From Saccharospirillum mangrovi (GTDB lineage Bacteria; Pseudomonadota; Gammaproteobacteria; Pseudomonadales; Natronospirillaceae): a stretch of 64,000 nucleotides of DNA. The DNA lies in NCBI RefSeq assembly GCF_003367315.1, contig NZ_CP031415.1, positions 742,001 through 806,000 on the forward strand. Direction: 5' to 3'. Shown in pieces: positions 50,763 to 61,678 of the stretch (the stretch's first letter is position 1; the number at the start of each line of letters is the position of its first letter). Under the pieces are notes generated by a model. That model was not told the origin of the DNA. It was given only the letters and a program-made list of their open reading frames with translations, and ran no database searches. The position numbers and the translations under genes are program-made.

Positions 50763-51871
50763 CTGGATTTCAACGACAAAAAGACTGGCTGACCGGCGAC
50801 CTGGCAATGGCGTTGCTGTTGTTCGCCGTCAGTAACGTGCTGGTGTATGCCGTTGCTCTGATCGGCGCTGGCTTTTTGCCGATTCCGCCGCCCAGTTTTA
50901 CCGGGTTTTGTCTGGCTGATTGCGAGTGGTATGCCGATCTGGCGACGGCCGGCTACAACGATGGCGCTACCGATCCGGAAAAATATCTGTATTCCAATTG
51001 GGTGTTCTTCCCAATGTTGCCGATGCTGGCGCGGGGGCTGATGTGGCTGTTGCCGATCAGCGCCGCCGCCGCTCTGGTATTGCTTGGCAAGCTGTTGTTG
51101 CTGGCGAACATCTACGCCTTTATCAAGTTGCTGCGTCAGCAACTGCCCGATGTTCGGGCGGAATGGGCGGGCGCTCTGGTGGCGTTGAATCCCTTCGTGA
51201 TTTATATGCACGCCGGCTACACCGAAACGTTGTATTTCCTGTTGCTGACCCTGGCGTTTATGGCGTTGCAGCGTGGTTATTGGTGGGCCGGTGCGATTGC
51301 TGCGCCGCTGTCGGCGACGCGGGTGGTGGGTGTGTTTTTTGTGCTGCCTTACCTCTGGATGAGCTGGCAACGTTTTGACCGCAGCCATTGGTTCGGGCGG
51401 CAGAATTTGAATCTGCTGCTGGGGCTGATGCTGATCCCGCTGGGCCTGGCGCTCTTTATGCTGTTTTTGGACGGCCGCGTCGGCGATCCGTTGGCGTTTA
51501 AGGCGGCGCAAATTCATTGGAACCGGACGCTGCAAAATCCCCTGGTTGTCATTATCGAGGGCTTTCGCGGGTTTGAGTCGGCCTATTATTCATTGACCGC
51601 GGTGTTGGGGATTATTGCCATTGGCATCTTGTTGCTGTGCCGACAAACGGCCATGGCGCTGTTTCTGATTCCGGCGGTGTTTGTGCCTTTGCTCAGCGGT
51701 TTGATGTCGATGCCGCGTTTTGTGTTCTGGCAACCGCCGTTTTTGGTGGCGCTCTATTTCGTTCTTCATCGCTTCCACCGACTCTGGCCGATGTACTTCG
51801 CCGCCAGTGGTCTGTGGATTGCCATCATGGTTTTAGCCTGGTTTGTGCCGCATGCGTTATTCAAGTACTGA
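50747..51871 (+). CDS. PIG-V-like multi-spanning mannosyltransferase candidate
   Basis: About 374 residues. The start is uncertain: GTG at 50747 fits a GAGG eight bases upstream and overlaps the previous gene by 16 bases; 50741 and 50750 are alternatives. About ten hydrophobic segments are present. YSNWVFFPMLPMLARGL, FVIYMHAGYTETLYFLLLTL and SATRVVGVFFVLPYLWM resemble bacterial PIG-V-family glycosyltransferases that use lipid-phosphate mannose. It probably works with the preceding GT2 enzyme. The acceptor is unknown. Confidence 0.7.
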   Translation: MVSGVTGFQRQKDWLTGDLAMALLLFAVSNVLVYAVALIGAGFLPIPPPSFTGFCLADCEWYADLATAGYNDGATDPEKYLYSNWVFFPMLPMLARGLMWLLPISAAAALVLLGKLLLLANIYAFIKLLRQQLPDVRAEWAGALVALNPFVIYMHAGYTETLYFLLLTLAFMALQRGYWWAGAIAAPLSATRVVGVFFVLPYLWMSWQRFDRSHWFGRQNLNLLLGLMLIPLGLALFMLFLDGRVGDPLAFKAAQIHWNRTLQNPLVVIIEGFRGFESAYYSLTAVLGIIAIGILLLCRQTAMALFLIPAVFVPLLSGLMSMPRFVFWQPPFLVALYFVLHRFHRLWPMYFAASGLWIAIMVLAWFVPHALFKY

Positions 51872-52043
51872 CGGTTTACGCTGGTTGGGTGTGCTGTTGC
51901 TGGCGGCGTTGTACGTCTGGGTAGCCTGGCGCATCCTGGTCGCCACACCGGCCCCGCTCTATCAGGGCTGGCTCGACAGCGAGGCCGAGCGGGTGCGCAT
52001 TGAACGCATCGCCGCTCAAATTCCGCCCCGCTGGCCGGACTGA
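51852..52043 (+). CDS. Small single-span membrane protein
   Basis: 63 residues, overlapping the end of the mannosyltransferase gene by 20 bases. One membrane helix (WLGVLLLAALYVWVAWRIL) is followed by a charged tail (LDSEAERVRIERIAAQIPPR). The overlap suggests translational coupling. No clear ribosome binding site and no recognised family, so a spurious frame cannot be excluded. Confidence 0.45.
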   Translation: MRYSSTDGLRWLGVLLLAALYVWVAWRILVATPAPLYQGWLDSEAERVRIERIAAQIPPRWPD

Positions 52044-52074
52044 CCCGGCCTGCGGAAACGGTCTATTTCAAGGC

Positions 52075-52632
52075 TCAGAACGACAGCAGCGTCCACGCCC
52101 CAAAGCCGATAAACAACGCACAGGCAAGCAGGTGGGCGGCGCGCACCGGCACGCGTTGCATCAGCCAGTTGCCGGCAAGCACCACCGGAATGTTAGCCAG
52201 CAACATGCCCAATGTTGTGCCTAGGGTTACCCATACGATGCTCTGATATTGCGCCGCCAGAATGACAGTGGCGATCTGTGTTTTGTCGCCAATCTCGGCG
52301 AGGAAAAACAGCACCAGGGTGGCGACGAACGGACCCCAGCGTTCAAACCGGCTGGTGTCGGCGTCGTCTTTGTCGGGAATCAGAATCCACAAACCGACGG
52401 CGATGAAACTCAGGCCAATCAACCAAGGCCCCCAGCCAGCAGGCAACCAACTGACCAGCCAGTCGCCGATCAGCGCTGAAATGCCGTGATTGACTAAGGT
52501 GGCAATCAAAATGCCGAGCGTGATGGCCCCGCGCGCACGAAAGCGGGTGATCAACAGCAGAGTCAGCAATTGGGTTTTGTCGCCGATTTCGGCCAGAGCG
52601 ACCACGACGGTGGAACTGAGCAGAGCGTCCAA
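52075..52632 (-). CDS. TMEM165/GDT1-family (UPF0016) manganese exporter, MneA type
   Basis: 185 residues. Two copies of the ExGDKT motif (ALAEIGDKTQLLTLLL and FLAEIGDKTQIATVIL) in inverted halves define the family, which exports Mn2+ or Ca2+. The start is TTG at 52632 with AAGGA six bases upstream. A yybP-ykoY manganese riboswitch precedes it, as in Vibrio and Xanthomonas mneA genes. Confidence 0.92.
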   Translation of the reverse strand: MDALLSSTVVVALAEIGDKTQLLTLLLITRFRARGAITLGILIATLVNHGISALIGDWLVSWLPAGWGPWLIGLSFIAVGLWILIPDKDDADTSRFERWGPFVATLVLFFLAEIGDKTQIATVILAAQYQSIVWVTLGTTLGMLLANIPVVLAGNWLMQRVPVRAAHLLACALFIGFGAWTLLSF

Positions 52633-52820
52633 GACGATTCCTTAGGGGCGGGATGAGATCACATAAGGCAAACCAGGCAGTCCCGCCCGGTTCCGCCTCG
52701 TTTGCCTTAGGTCTCATCAATCCAGCCGGGAGGCTGGGTGCGACGCCCATGAGCTGTGGCTCAATTATGTTGACCGCCGCGCCGGACATTGGAATTGGGT
52801 CCGGCCGATTACTCCCCCAA
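52633..52820 (-). promoter_or_regulatory. yybP-ykoY manganese riboswitch leader
   Basis: Read on the minus strand the leader opens GGGGGAGTAATC (52818 downward) and contains GATGAGACCTAAGGC (52718 downward). These are the GGGGAGUA and GAGACC conserved elements of the Mn2+-sensing class. Between them is a GCCGGAC/GTCCGGC hairpin (52781-52805). Downstream, TAAGGCAAAC pairs with GTTTGCCTTA inside a GATGAGA/TCTCATC stem (52652-52718), probably the expression platform just before the ribosome binding site. Confidence 0.75.
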
Positions 52821-52874
52821 GACGGCGCGCAGTTTAGCGGCTCGCCCAGGGGGAAACAAGTTGGCGGTTTGAGG

Positions 52875-54884
52875 TCAGTTGTTGGACTCAGCGTTTCGCG
52901 ACGCCAGGGCATTCAGTGACAACAACGCCAGCATTGCCACCACCCCAACAATCTCAGCGGTCAGACTGGGATAGAAAATGGCGATGACCGCTGCCGTCAG
53001 CGCCAGCCGTTGCCAGATTGGTATGGCTGCAAACAGATAGCCCTCAATCACGCCCGCAAAGGCGACCAGTGCCAGAATCACGATCAAGCCGTTCCACAGC
53101 AGCAACGGCAGCGGCCCGCCTTCGATGATGATCGGGTTGAACACGAAGAACAGCGGGATCAGATACAACCCTTTGGCGAACTTCCACGACTGAACGCTGG
53201 TTTCCATCGTCTTACTGCCGGCAATTGCTGCCGCTGCGAACGCGCCCAGCGCGACCGGCGGCGTGACGTTGGAATCCTGCGAATACCAGAACACCAGCAG
53301 ATGGGCGACCAGGAGCGACAGCCCGAACTCGTTGGTCAGCGCCGGGCCGACCAGAACGATCAGCACGATGTAGCTGGCGGTAACCGGCAAACCCAGACCG
53401 AGAATCAGGCTGGCGATGATCACCAGCAACAAGGCCAGCAACAGATGGCCGCCGGAGAAGGCGATCATCATCGACGAGAACTTCAAGCCCAAACCAGTCA
53501 GGCCGACCACGCCAACGATGATGCCCGCCACCGCACAGGCAATAGAAACCGCCAGCGCATTGCGCGCCCCCAGTTCCAGTGCCTGTATCAGTTTGATAAA
53601 GCCGTCGCGCACCGCTTGCAGCAGGCACTGGCGCAGCCGGCCTTCGCTGCGACCCTGGCGGTACGCCAGCCAAAGGCCATTCAGCCCGGCCACACCGATC
53701 AAGCCAACAATGGCGTAGAAACCAACGCGCATCGGCGAGATACCCAGCACCAGCAGATAAACCAGCAACAGCAACGGCGCCAGAAAATACCAGCCACTGG
53801 CAAGCACCTGACGTACCTGTGGCAGCTCGGAACCGGGCAGTCCTTTCATGCCTTGCTTGACGGCGATGATGTGCACGAACAGGTAGACAGTGGCGAAATA
53901 CAGCAGCGCCGGAAAGATGCTGACTTTAACGATGTCCAGATAGGGCAGGCGGGTGTATTCGGCAATCAGGAACGCACCGGCACCCATCAGCGGCGGCATG
54001 ATCTGCCCGCCGGTGCTGGCGGCGGCTTCGATGCCACCGGCTTGCGCCGGGCGATAACCGAGCTTCTTCATCAACGGGATGGTGAAGGCGCCGGTGGTGA
54101 CGACGTTGGCGATGGCGCTGCCGGAAATCGACCCCATGCTGGCCGACGCCAACACCGCCGCTTTCGCCGGACCACCGCGCTGGCGGCCGGTGGCGGAAAA
54201 CGCCAGGTCGATAAAGAACTTGCCCGCCCCGGTCACTTCCAGCAGAGCGCCGAACAGCACGAAGATAAACACGAAGGTCGCCGCTACGCCCAACGGCAAC
54301 CCGAAGATGCCTTCCTGACCGAGATACAGCTGAGCGGCGAGGCGATCCAGCGAGTAGCCTCTGTGACTCAGCAAACCCGGCAGCCAGTCGCCCAGCCAGG
54401 GCAGCGCACCGCGTGAACCGGCCAGGGCATAAACAATGGCGACTGCGCCGATGATGGTCAGACCCGTACCGACGGCACGGCGGCTGGCTTCGAGCACGGT
54501 CACAATGCAGATACAGGCGACAACAATGTCGGTGCGCGTCCAGAAGCCGGCGCGGTTAACGATGTCATCGAGAAAATACACCAGATAGAAGCCGGACAGC
54601 GCCGCCGCCACGAACAGCACGGTATCAAGCGCTATGGCCAGCGGGCCACGTGTCTGGCCGGGACGAGGACCAAACAGCACAAAACACAGCATCAGCATCA
54701 AGCCCAGATGGATGCCACGTTGGTAGAACAGGCCCAGCGGTTGAATGCCGGCGCCGTACAGATGAAACAGCGATAACCCGATGCCGAGCACAGCCATCAG
54801 CGTCAAGCTGAAACGGTTGCCCGGTAATGCCTGAGGTTGCCAACTGCCGGTGGTCTGAATGGGAATGGCGGAGTATTGGCTCAT
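52875..54884 (-). CDS. TRAP transporter fused 4TM/12TM permease, TAXI type
   Basis: A 669-residue inner-membrane protein. The N-terminal third is the small-subunit-like region; the rest is a DctM-type permease (GALLEVTGAGKFFIDLAFSA, SASMGSISGSAIANVVTTGA, STGGQIMPPLMGAGAFLIAE). Such fusions go with TAXI-type binding proteins, and one lies two genes upstream. Na+-coupled uptake of a dicarboxylate or similar organic acid is likely. The start overlaps the DUF1850 gene by four bases. Confidence 0.92.
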   Translation of the reverse strand: MSQYSAIPIQTTGSWQPQALPGNRFSLTLMAVLGIGLSLFHLYGAGIQPLGLFYQRGIHLGLMLMLCFVLFGPRPGQTRGPLAIALDTVLFVAAALSGFYLVYFLDDIVNRAGFWTRTDIVVACICIVTVLEASRRAVGTGLTIIGAVAIVYALAGSRGALPWLGDWLPGLLSHRGYSLDRLAAQLYLGQEGIFGLPLGVAATFVFIFVLFGALLEVTGAGKFFIDLAFSATGRQRGGPAKAAVLASASMGSISGSAIANVVTTGAFTIPLMKKLGYRPAQAGGIEAAASTGGQIMPPLMGAGAFLIAEYTRLPYLDIVKVSIFPALLYFATVYLFVHIIAVKQGMKGLPGSELPQVRQVLASGWYFLAPLLLLVYLLVLGISPMRVGFYAIVGLIGVAGLNGLWLAYRQGRSEGRLRQCLLQAVRDGFIKLIQALELGARNALAVSIACAVAGIIVGVVGLTGLGLKFSSMMIAFSGGHLLLALLLVIIASLILGLGLPVTASYIVLIVLVGPALTNEFGLSLLVAHLLVFWYSQDSNVTPPVALGAFAAAAIAGSKTMETSVQSWKFAKGLYLIPLFFVFNPIIIEGGPLPLLLWNGLIVILALVAFAGVIEGYLFAAIPIWQRLALTAAVIAIFYPSLTAEIVGVVAMLALLSLNALASRNAESNN

Positions 54885-55390
54885 GGAGATGGAGCTCCGT
54901 CAGTGGGCGGGATCAGTTGAATTTCGACGCGTTCGCCGGCCGCCAATTGGCTGAGGCTAACGACGCGCGCTCCCACCTGAATGCGATGATCGACGCGCCG
55001 ACTGCCGACGCGTAACAGAAAATGATTGGCTGGCACCGGCGCGTCGATATCGACGATGCGGTAGCCGTGTTCGGTGTCAGACAGCAAGCGGCCACGACCC
55101 GGTGTATGGCCCAGGCCAGCGGCGAAATCCGGTGTGTGGCTGCTGTTCAACAGCAACTGGCCGTCGGCCACCCGATAGCAGTCTTCCACCTGGAAGCCTT
55201 GCACCGAGTGATGCCACAGCAGGCACCAATGGCCGTCAGCGGGCAGCGCCAGGCTGGTCAGTTGGCCGCCATCTGAAGTGCGGACCACCAGTGTGCCGGC
55301 TGAATCTGGCGCTGCGGCCGGCACCTGTGCCAGCAGCAGCGCCGCGCCCAACACGACTCCGGCCGATTGGGACCAGCGGTTGCGGTTCAC
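54881..55390 (-). CDS. DUF1850 protein, TRAP-TAXI accessory
   Basis: 169 residues from the GTG at 55390, one base after the binding protein stop. It has a signal peptide or membrane anchor (VVLGAALLLAQVPAAA). LPADGHWCLLWHHSVQGFQV and SSHTPDFAAGLGHTPGRG are typical DUF1850 segments. DUF1850 genes commonly sit between a TAXI binding protein and the fused permease. The biochemical role is unknown. Confidence 0.82.
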   Translation of the reverse strand: MNRNRWSQSAGVVLGAALLLAQVPAAAPDSAGTLVVRTSDGGQLTSLALPADGHWCLLWHHSVQGFQVEDCYRVADGQLLLNSSHTPDFAAGLGHTPGRGRLLSDTEHGYRIVDIDAPVPANHFLLRVGSRRVDHRIQVGARVVSLSQLAAGERVEIQLIPPTDGAPSP

Positions 55391-55391
55391 C

Positions 55392-56348
55392 TTAAGGGCG
55401 CAGCCGGTCAGGAATGTCGGCGCCGATTTCCTGGTAGTAGCGCAGCGCACCGGGGTGCATTGGAATCGGTGTGGACGTCAGCGAGAACTCGACGGTGGTG
55501 TCGTCGGCAGCCGGGTGAATGGCGCGCAAATCCTCAACCCGTTCGAACAGCAGCTTGGTGATCTGATAAGCCAGTTCATCGGACATGGCGGTGTTCACCA
55601 CCAGAACGTTGGGAATGCCCACGGTCTGAACCGGGCTGTCCATGCCTTCGTACAGGCCAGCGCGCAACTGGTAGGGCGCGAACACCGGTTCAACGGCGAT
55701 GGCCTTGCGGATTTCTGCGTCGCTCAGCGGCAGCAGACGAATGTTGTGCGAGCTGGCCAGGCTGAGAATGGAACTGGTCGGTGGGCCAACGCTCCAGAAA
55801 CCGGCGTCAATGTCGCCATCGCGCAGCGCATCGGCGGTTTCGTTGAAGTTCAGTCGCTGGACGGTGAAGTCGTCGTAGCTGATGCCGTTGCTTTCCAGAA
55901 TCGACTGGGCGTTGACTTCGGTGCCACTGCCGGGCGCACCCACTGAAACACGCTTACCGACCAGATCGGCCAGCGATTCGATGCCCGAATCGGCGAGCGT
56001 GACGATCTGCACCGCATTGGGGTAGAGCGACGCCAGTGCAGCGACATCAAGTTTGCGGCCAGAGAAGCGGTCACCGCCTTCGTAGGCTTGCAGTACGGTG
56101 TCGGCCAGAGCGATGGCGAGGTCGGAATCCTCACGATGGATCAGGCCCATGTTTTCCACCGACGCCCCGGTAACTTCAGCCACCGCAGTAGCGCCATCCA
56201 GGTGTTTGCTGATCAATTCGGCCAGACCGCCGCCGAGTGGGTAGTAAGTGCCGCCGGTGCCGCCAGTGGCGATGGACAGGTCTTCAGCCTGAACGGCGGA
56301 CCAGCCCAGGAGCAGGGCAGTGCCCAGCGCAGGGAGTAGGGTTTTCAT
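55392..56348 (-). CDS. TAXI-family TRAP solute-binding protein
   Basis: 318 residues from 56348; an ATG immediately before (56351) is equally possible, with AGAGGA upstream. The signal peptide ends at AVQAED. DLSIATGGTGGTYYPLGGGL is the hallmark of the TAXI family, and VGKRVSVGAPGSGTEVNAQS is another conserved part. It delivers substrate to the fused TRAP permease. Confidence 0.92.
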   Translation of the reverse strand: MKTLLPALGTALLLGWSAVQAEDLSIATGGTGGTYYPLGGGLAELISKHLDGATAVAEVTGASVENMGLIHREDSDLAIALADTVLQAYEGGDRFSGRKLDVAALASLYPNAVQIVTLADSGIESLADLVGKRVSVGAPGSGTEVNAQSILESNGISYDDFTVQRLNFNETADALRDGDIDAGFWSVGPPTSSILSLASSHNIRLLPLSDAEIRKAIAVEPVFAPYQLRAGLYEGMDSPVQTVGIPNVLVVNTAMSDELAYQITKLLFERVEDLRAIHPAADDTTVEFSLTSTPIPMHPGALRYYQEIGADIPDRLRP

Positions 56349-56429
56349 CATGCGTTCCTCTATTGTTTTTGTTTGAGGTCGGTTTCTGTGAACCGAGATC
56401 GATAGTACCCGAGTGCGGCGAACAGCCAC

Positions 56430-56459
56430 AAAAAAACCGGCCCTGAGGCCGGTTTTTTA
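56430..56459. terminator. Bidirectional terminator after rpoD
   Basis: AAAAAACCGGCC and GGCCGGTTTTTT pair across a 5-base loop, 38 bases beyond the rpoD stop on the minus strand. It isolates the rpoD operon from the TRAP genes. Confidence 0.9.
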
Positions 56460-56496
56460 ATCGAGCTGCACTTACTGCGCTTAGCAGAACAGTGCG

Positions 56497-58359
<1,863 letters not shown>

Positions 58360-58404
58360 AGAAACCCTGTCAGTTCAGTAGTGGATCAGGCGGGCAAAAT
58401 AGCC

Positions 58405-58551
58405 CTACATTTTACCGTAATTCAGGGTGTTAGCCAATTTTTGACCAACACTTTCAGGGTCGAAAGTGACCAGGCCCGGTAGCAGCCTGAGCGTTTCGGT
58501 GATGAGGGTTTGGCGGTCGCCCTGGCCGAAGTCAGTGTTGGTCGACGCCAT
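58405..58551 (-). CDS. 48-codon frame between dnaG and rpoD
   Basis: The ATG lies six bases after the dnaG stop and the frame ends at TAG 58405, 45 bases before rpoD. It encodes MASTNTDFGQGDRQTLITET, then LRLLPGLVTFDPESVGQKLA and NTLNYGKM. No ribosome binding site is visible, so translation would depend on coupling to dnaG. No homologue recognised; it may be chance. Confidence 0.3.
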   Translation of the reverse strand: MASTNTDFGQGDRQTLITETLRLLPGLVTFDPESVGQKLANTLNYGKM

Positions 58552-58557
58552 GGTTCA

Positions 58558-60465
58558 TCACAACTTGCGTTGCTTTTGCAGCGTTAGGAAGCGCTGCTTC
58601 TCAGCCTTCGTCAGTGAAGGATCCAGATTGTTGATGCGCAATTTCAGCGCTTCATACTCCGCGTGCGGAGCCCTCTTTTTAAGGGCGGCCACGAGTTTTT
58701 CAAGTTCCCGCCGGGCCAGATCGGTGGCGTCCGGGTTTTCCCCTTCGAGCACCCGATGCTCCAACCATAAATAGTCGGAGGCGGCGATTGGCGCCAGTGT
58801 GGCGCGCAATCCGTGTTGGCACAGATAGTCAAAGGCGTGATACAGATCGGCGCCGGGCGCTTCCTGCAAAAGACCGACCACCTGCGTCAGCAAGCCTTTG
58901 CCTTCCTGCTCGGGCAGTGTTTCCAGCGCCGCCAGATCAAGATCTTTTGCCAGTTCCGGGTGTCGGATCAGCCAGGCCAGACAACGATGCACCAGCGAAA
59001 AACGCACGCCCATGCCGTTGCGTGGGGCGTAATTGTTCGGTACTGCCTCGCCGTAGGGCGGGGCGTCATCGTAGTAAGCGTCGTACTCAACATTCGACTC
59101 GGCCAGACCGTATTCGTTCACCTGAGCCGGTTGCGGTGCGGGCTCGGGCGTTACCGGTTTGATCGGCTTGTAGCTGCTGAGAATCTGCTCGACCGGCAGG
59201 CCGACCAGCGTTGATAACTGTTGCAGCAACAATTGATGCAGCACGCCTTCGGGCACTTGGTCTATCCAGCCACGTGCCAGACTGGCGAGCCGCGCTTTAC
59301 CATCCAAGCTTGAGGTATCGGCCAGCGATTGCAGATGTTGAAACAGAAAATCCGGCAGACTCTGCGCCTGGCGCGCGCGGCGCATAAAGCCGTCGTAACC
59401 TTCTTTGCGCACCAGGCTGTCCGGGTCTTCGCCGTCGGGCAAAAACAGGAACCGCGCCTGCTGGCCGTCGCGGATTTCCGGCAGCGTATTTTCCAGGGCG
59501 CGCAGCGCAGCGCGGCGGCCGGCAGCGTCGCCGTCGAAACAGAAGACGATTTCCGGCGTTAACTTAAACAGCCGCGACACGTGCGTCTGGCTGGTCGCGG
59601 TGCCCAGCGTGGCGACGGCATTCTTGACGCCAAACTGCGCCAGTGCCACCACGTCCATATAGCCTTCGACGATGATGATGTTGTCGAAATTGCGCAGCGC
59701 CTGGCGTGCTTCGTACAGCCCGTAGAGTTCCTGACCTTTGTGGAAGATCGGCGTTTCCGGGCTGTTCAGGTATTTGGGTTTGTCGTCCGGCGACAACACC
59801 CGGCCTCCAAAGGCGATGGTGCGGCCACGGATATCGCGAATCGGGAACATCAGCCGTTCGCGGAAGCGGTCGTATTCGCGGCCGGCGTCGTTGCGAATGG
59901 TCATGCCGGTTGCCAGCAACTGGCTGCGGTTTTCTTCGGTGTCGCCGAAATGCTGCATCAGGTTTTGCCAGCCGCTGGGCGCGAAACCGATCTGGTAGCG
60001 CTGCACCACTTCTTCGCTGAGGCCGCGATTCAACACATAACGCTGCACGTCAGCGGCTTTGGGGTGGTGATACAGCTGGTGGGCAAAGTATTCGCCGCAA
60101 CTGGCCATCAAATCGTAGAGGCTGCGTTTGCGTTTTTGCCGTTCGCGTTGCTGCGGCGACTGCTCTTCGCGCGGTACATCGACACCGGCGATGCGCGCCA
60201 ACTCTTCAACCGCTTCGGGAAACGGCAGGCGCTCGTATTCCTGCAGGAACTTCAGCGCGGTACCAGAGGCGCCACAGCCGAAGCAGTAGTAAAACTGTTT
60301 GGCCGGATTGACCGAGAACGAGGGTGATTTTTCGTTGTGAAACGGGCAGCAGGCCCAGTGATCCTTGCCTTTGCGCTTGAGCGGCACGCGCTGACCAATG
60401 ACTTCGACGATGTCGGTGCGTTCCAACAGGTCGTCGATAAAGTCGTTGGGAATCAGGCCGGCCAT
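58558..60465 (-). CDS. dnaG: DNA primase DnaG
   Basis: 635 residues. The zinc domain CHC2 has C40, H43, C61 and C64 (CCPFHNEK, CFGCG). The TOPRIM core has IIVEGYMDVVALAQFGVKNA and CFDGDAAGRRA. The C-terminal 150 residues are the helicase-binding domain. It makes RNA primers at the replication fork. It is separated from rpoD by about 200 bases holding a short frame. Confidence 0.97.
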   Translation of the reverse strand: MAGLIPNDFIDDLLERTDIVEVIGQRVPLKRKGKDHWACCPFHNEKSPSFSVNPAKQFYYCFGCGASGTALKFLQEYERLPFPEAVEELARIAGVDVPREEQSPQQRERQKRKRSLYDLMASCGEYFAHQLYHHPKAADVQRYVLNRGLSEEVVQRYQIGFAPSGWQNLMQHFGDTEENRSQLLATGMTIRNDAGREYDRFRERLMFPIRDIRGRTIAFGGRVLSPDDKPKYLNSPETPIFHKGQELYGLYEARQALRNFDNIIIVEGYMDVVALAQFGVKNAVATLGTATSQTHVSRLFKLTPEIVFCFDGDAAGRRAALRALENTLPEIRDGQQARFLFLPDGEDPDSLVRKEGYDGFMRRARQAQSLPDFLFQHLQSLADTSSLDGKARLASLARGWIDQVPEGVLHQLLLQQLSTLVGLPVEQILSSYKPIKPVTPEPAPQPAQVNEYGLAESNVEYDAYYDDAPPYGEAVPNNYAPRNGMGVRFSLVHRCLAWLIRHPELAKDLDLAALETLPEQEGKGLLTQVVGLLQEAPGADLYHAFDYLCQHGLRATLAPIAASDYLWLEHRVLEGENPDATDLARRELEKLVAALKKRAPHAEYEALKLRINNLDPSLTKAEKQRFLTLQKQRKL

Positions 60466-60750
60466 GCGTTCCTCGGTAACTTCTCAGTAGCTTCTAACTG
60501 TCTACAGCGAACATGAATGGGCACTCAACCGAGTGATGGGTCGGTGGGTGCAGGCTTCGGGGTATTTGCAGCATGGACGCTGCAATTAAGTCTAGATGGA
60601 CGTATTCACGACGCCCCGAAGTTTGCGCGCATCGGCTCATCACGGACCCGATGCGAAGTGCTCAAATCGACGGCATAGCATACCGCAAGCTTAGAGCCTT
60701 ACCAGTGAGTAGATTCAGTGAACTTATGAGATGTGGTTGAGTGATGAAAC
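60466..60750 (-). other. dnaG upstream region with nested inverted repeats
   Basis: No gene. CTTCGGGG (60555-60562) and CCCCGAAG (60614-60621) enclose a second perfect hairpin TTGCAGC-N6-GCTGCAA (60566-60585). It probably holds a dnaG promoter and leader structure or the end of the yqeY transcript; no T-run accompanies the stems. Confidence 0.4.
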
Positions 60751-61197
60751 TCAACCCAGACGGGCTTTGATGATCTTGCTGACGGCGCCCATGTCGGCTC
60801 GGCCTTGCAACTGGGGTTTGAGCACACCCATGACCTTACCCATGTCTTGCATGCCACTGGCGCCGGTCTGGCTGACGGCCTGATCGACCAAGGCATTGAT
60901 TTCTTCTTCACTAAGAGCCGCAGGCAGAAAAGTGGCAATCACCTCCATTTCTTCCCGCTCGATTGCGGCCAGATCGTCTCGATTCGCAGCTTCAAATTGC
61001 TGGATGGAATCGCGACGCTGTTTGTTCATTTTGTCGAGGACGGCCAGAACGCGGGCATCGTCCACCTCGGTTCGTTCGTCAACCTCGATGCGTTTGATCT
61101 CAGCAAGGATCAGTCGAATCGTGCCCAGGCGCGCCTTTTCTTTGGCACGCATGGCGTCTTTCATCGCTTCAGTGATCGCTTGCTTGAGATCAGACAT
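60751..61197 (-). CDS. yqeY: YqeY/GatB-related protein
   Basis: 148 residues. MSDLKQAITEAMKDAMRAKE, TIRLILAEIKRIEVDER and GKVMGVLKPQLQGRADMGAV match the YqeY family, related to the C-terminal domain of the amidotransferase subunit GatB. Function is unclear; a tRNA-linked role is suspected. Its place between rpsU and dnaG is the pseudomonad/Oceanospirillales arrangement. Confidence 0.93.
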   Translation of the reverse strand: MSDLKQAITEAMKDAMRAKEKARLGTIRLILAEIKRIEVDERTEVDDARVLAVLDKMNKQRRDSIQQFEAANRDDLAAIEREEMEVIATFLPAALSEEEINALVDQAVSQTGASGMQDMGKVMGVLKPQLQGRADMGAVSKIIKARLG

Positions 61198-61237
61198 CGT
61201 CGGTCAACCCACTTGAAACCGGCTTAAAAGGTATTGA

Positions 61238-61453
61238 TCAGTAGAGACGGACCAGGCGTTTCTGCTCACGCTGCAATTTCTTGGCGTGACGCTTAACGGC
61301 GGCAGCGGCTTTGCGCTGACGAACCCAAGTGGGCTTCTCATAGTGTTCGCGACGACGAACTTCAGACAGCACACCGGCTTTTTCGCAAGAACGCTTGAAA
61401 CGACGCAGTGCTACGTCGAACGGCTCGTTTTCTCTGACTTTTACGCTGGGCAT
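61238..61453 (-). CDS. rpsU: 30S ribosomal protein S21
   Basis: 71 residues, the usual length. [20 protein letters not shown] and [20 protein letters not shown] are the conserved S21 sequence, followed by a basic tail. It heads the macromolecular-synthesis cluster and is divergent from tsaD. Confidence 0.97.
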   Translation of the reverse strand: MPSVKVRENEPFDVALRRFKRSCEKAGVLSEVRRREHYEKPTWVRQRKAAAAVKRHAKKLQREQKRLVRLY

Positions 61454-61678
61454 TCAATCAACCTTTGTTTGTGGGTTTAAGCTCAAAGCCGGTCTGTACG
61501 GGCATTGCAGCGGTTTCCGCACTGCCCCCGAATTTGAGGCGCGCAATTTTACGTCGCGCCCCGGCGGGTGTAAAGCCTGGGTTCCCATAGCGCCAGGGCT
61601 TCATTACACTGCGCAGCGCTTTATTCGGCCAAATGGCCTTCTTTCTACCCCGATCCACCTTCGACCTGCGGAGACCGG

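Noticed and set aside
53010-54416. A 468-codon plus-strand frame across the TRAP permease gene
   Set aside because: It is Gln/His/Arg-rich shadow coding opposite a clear DctM-type permease.
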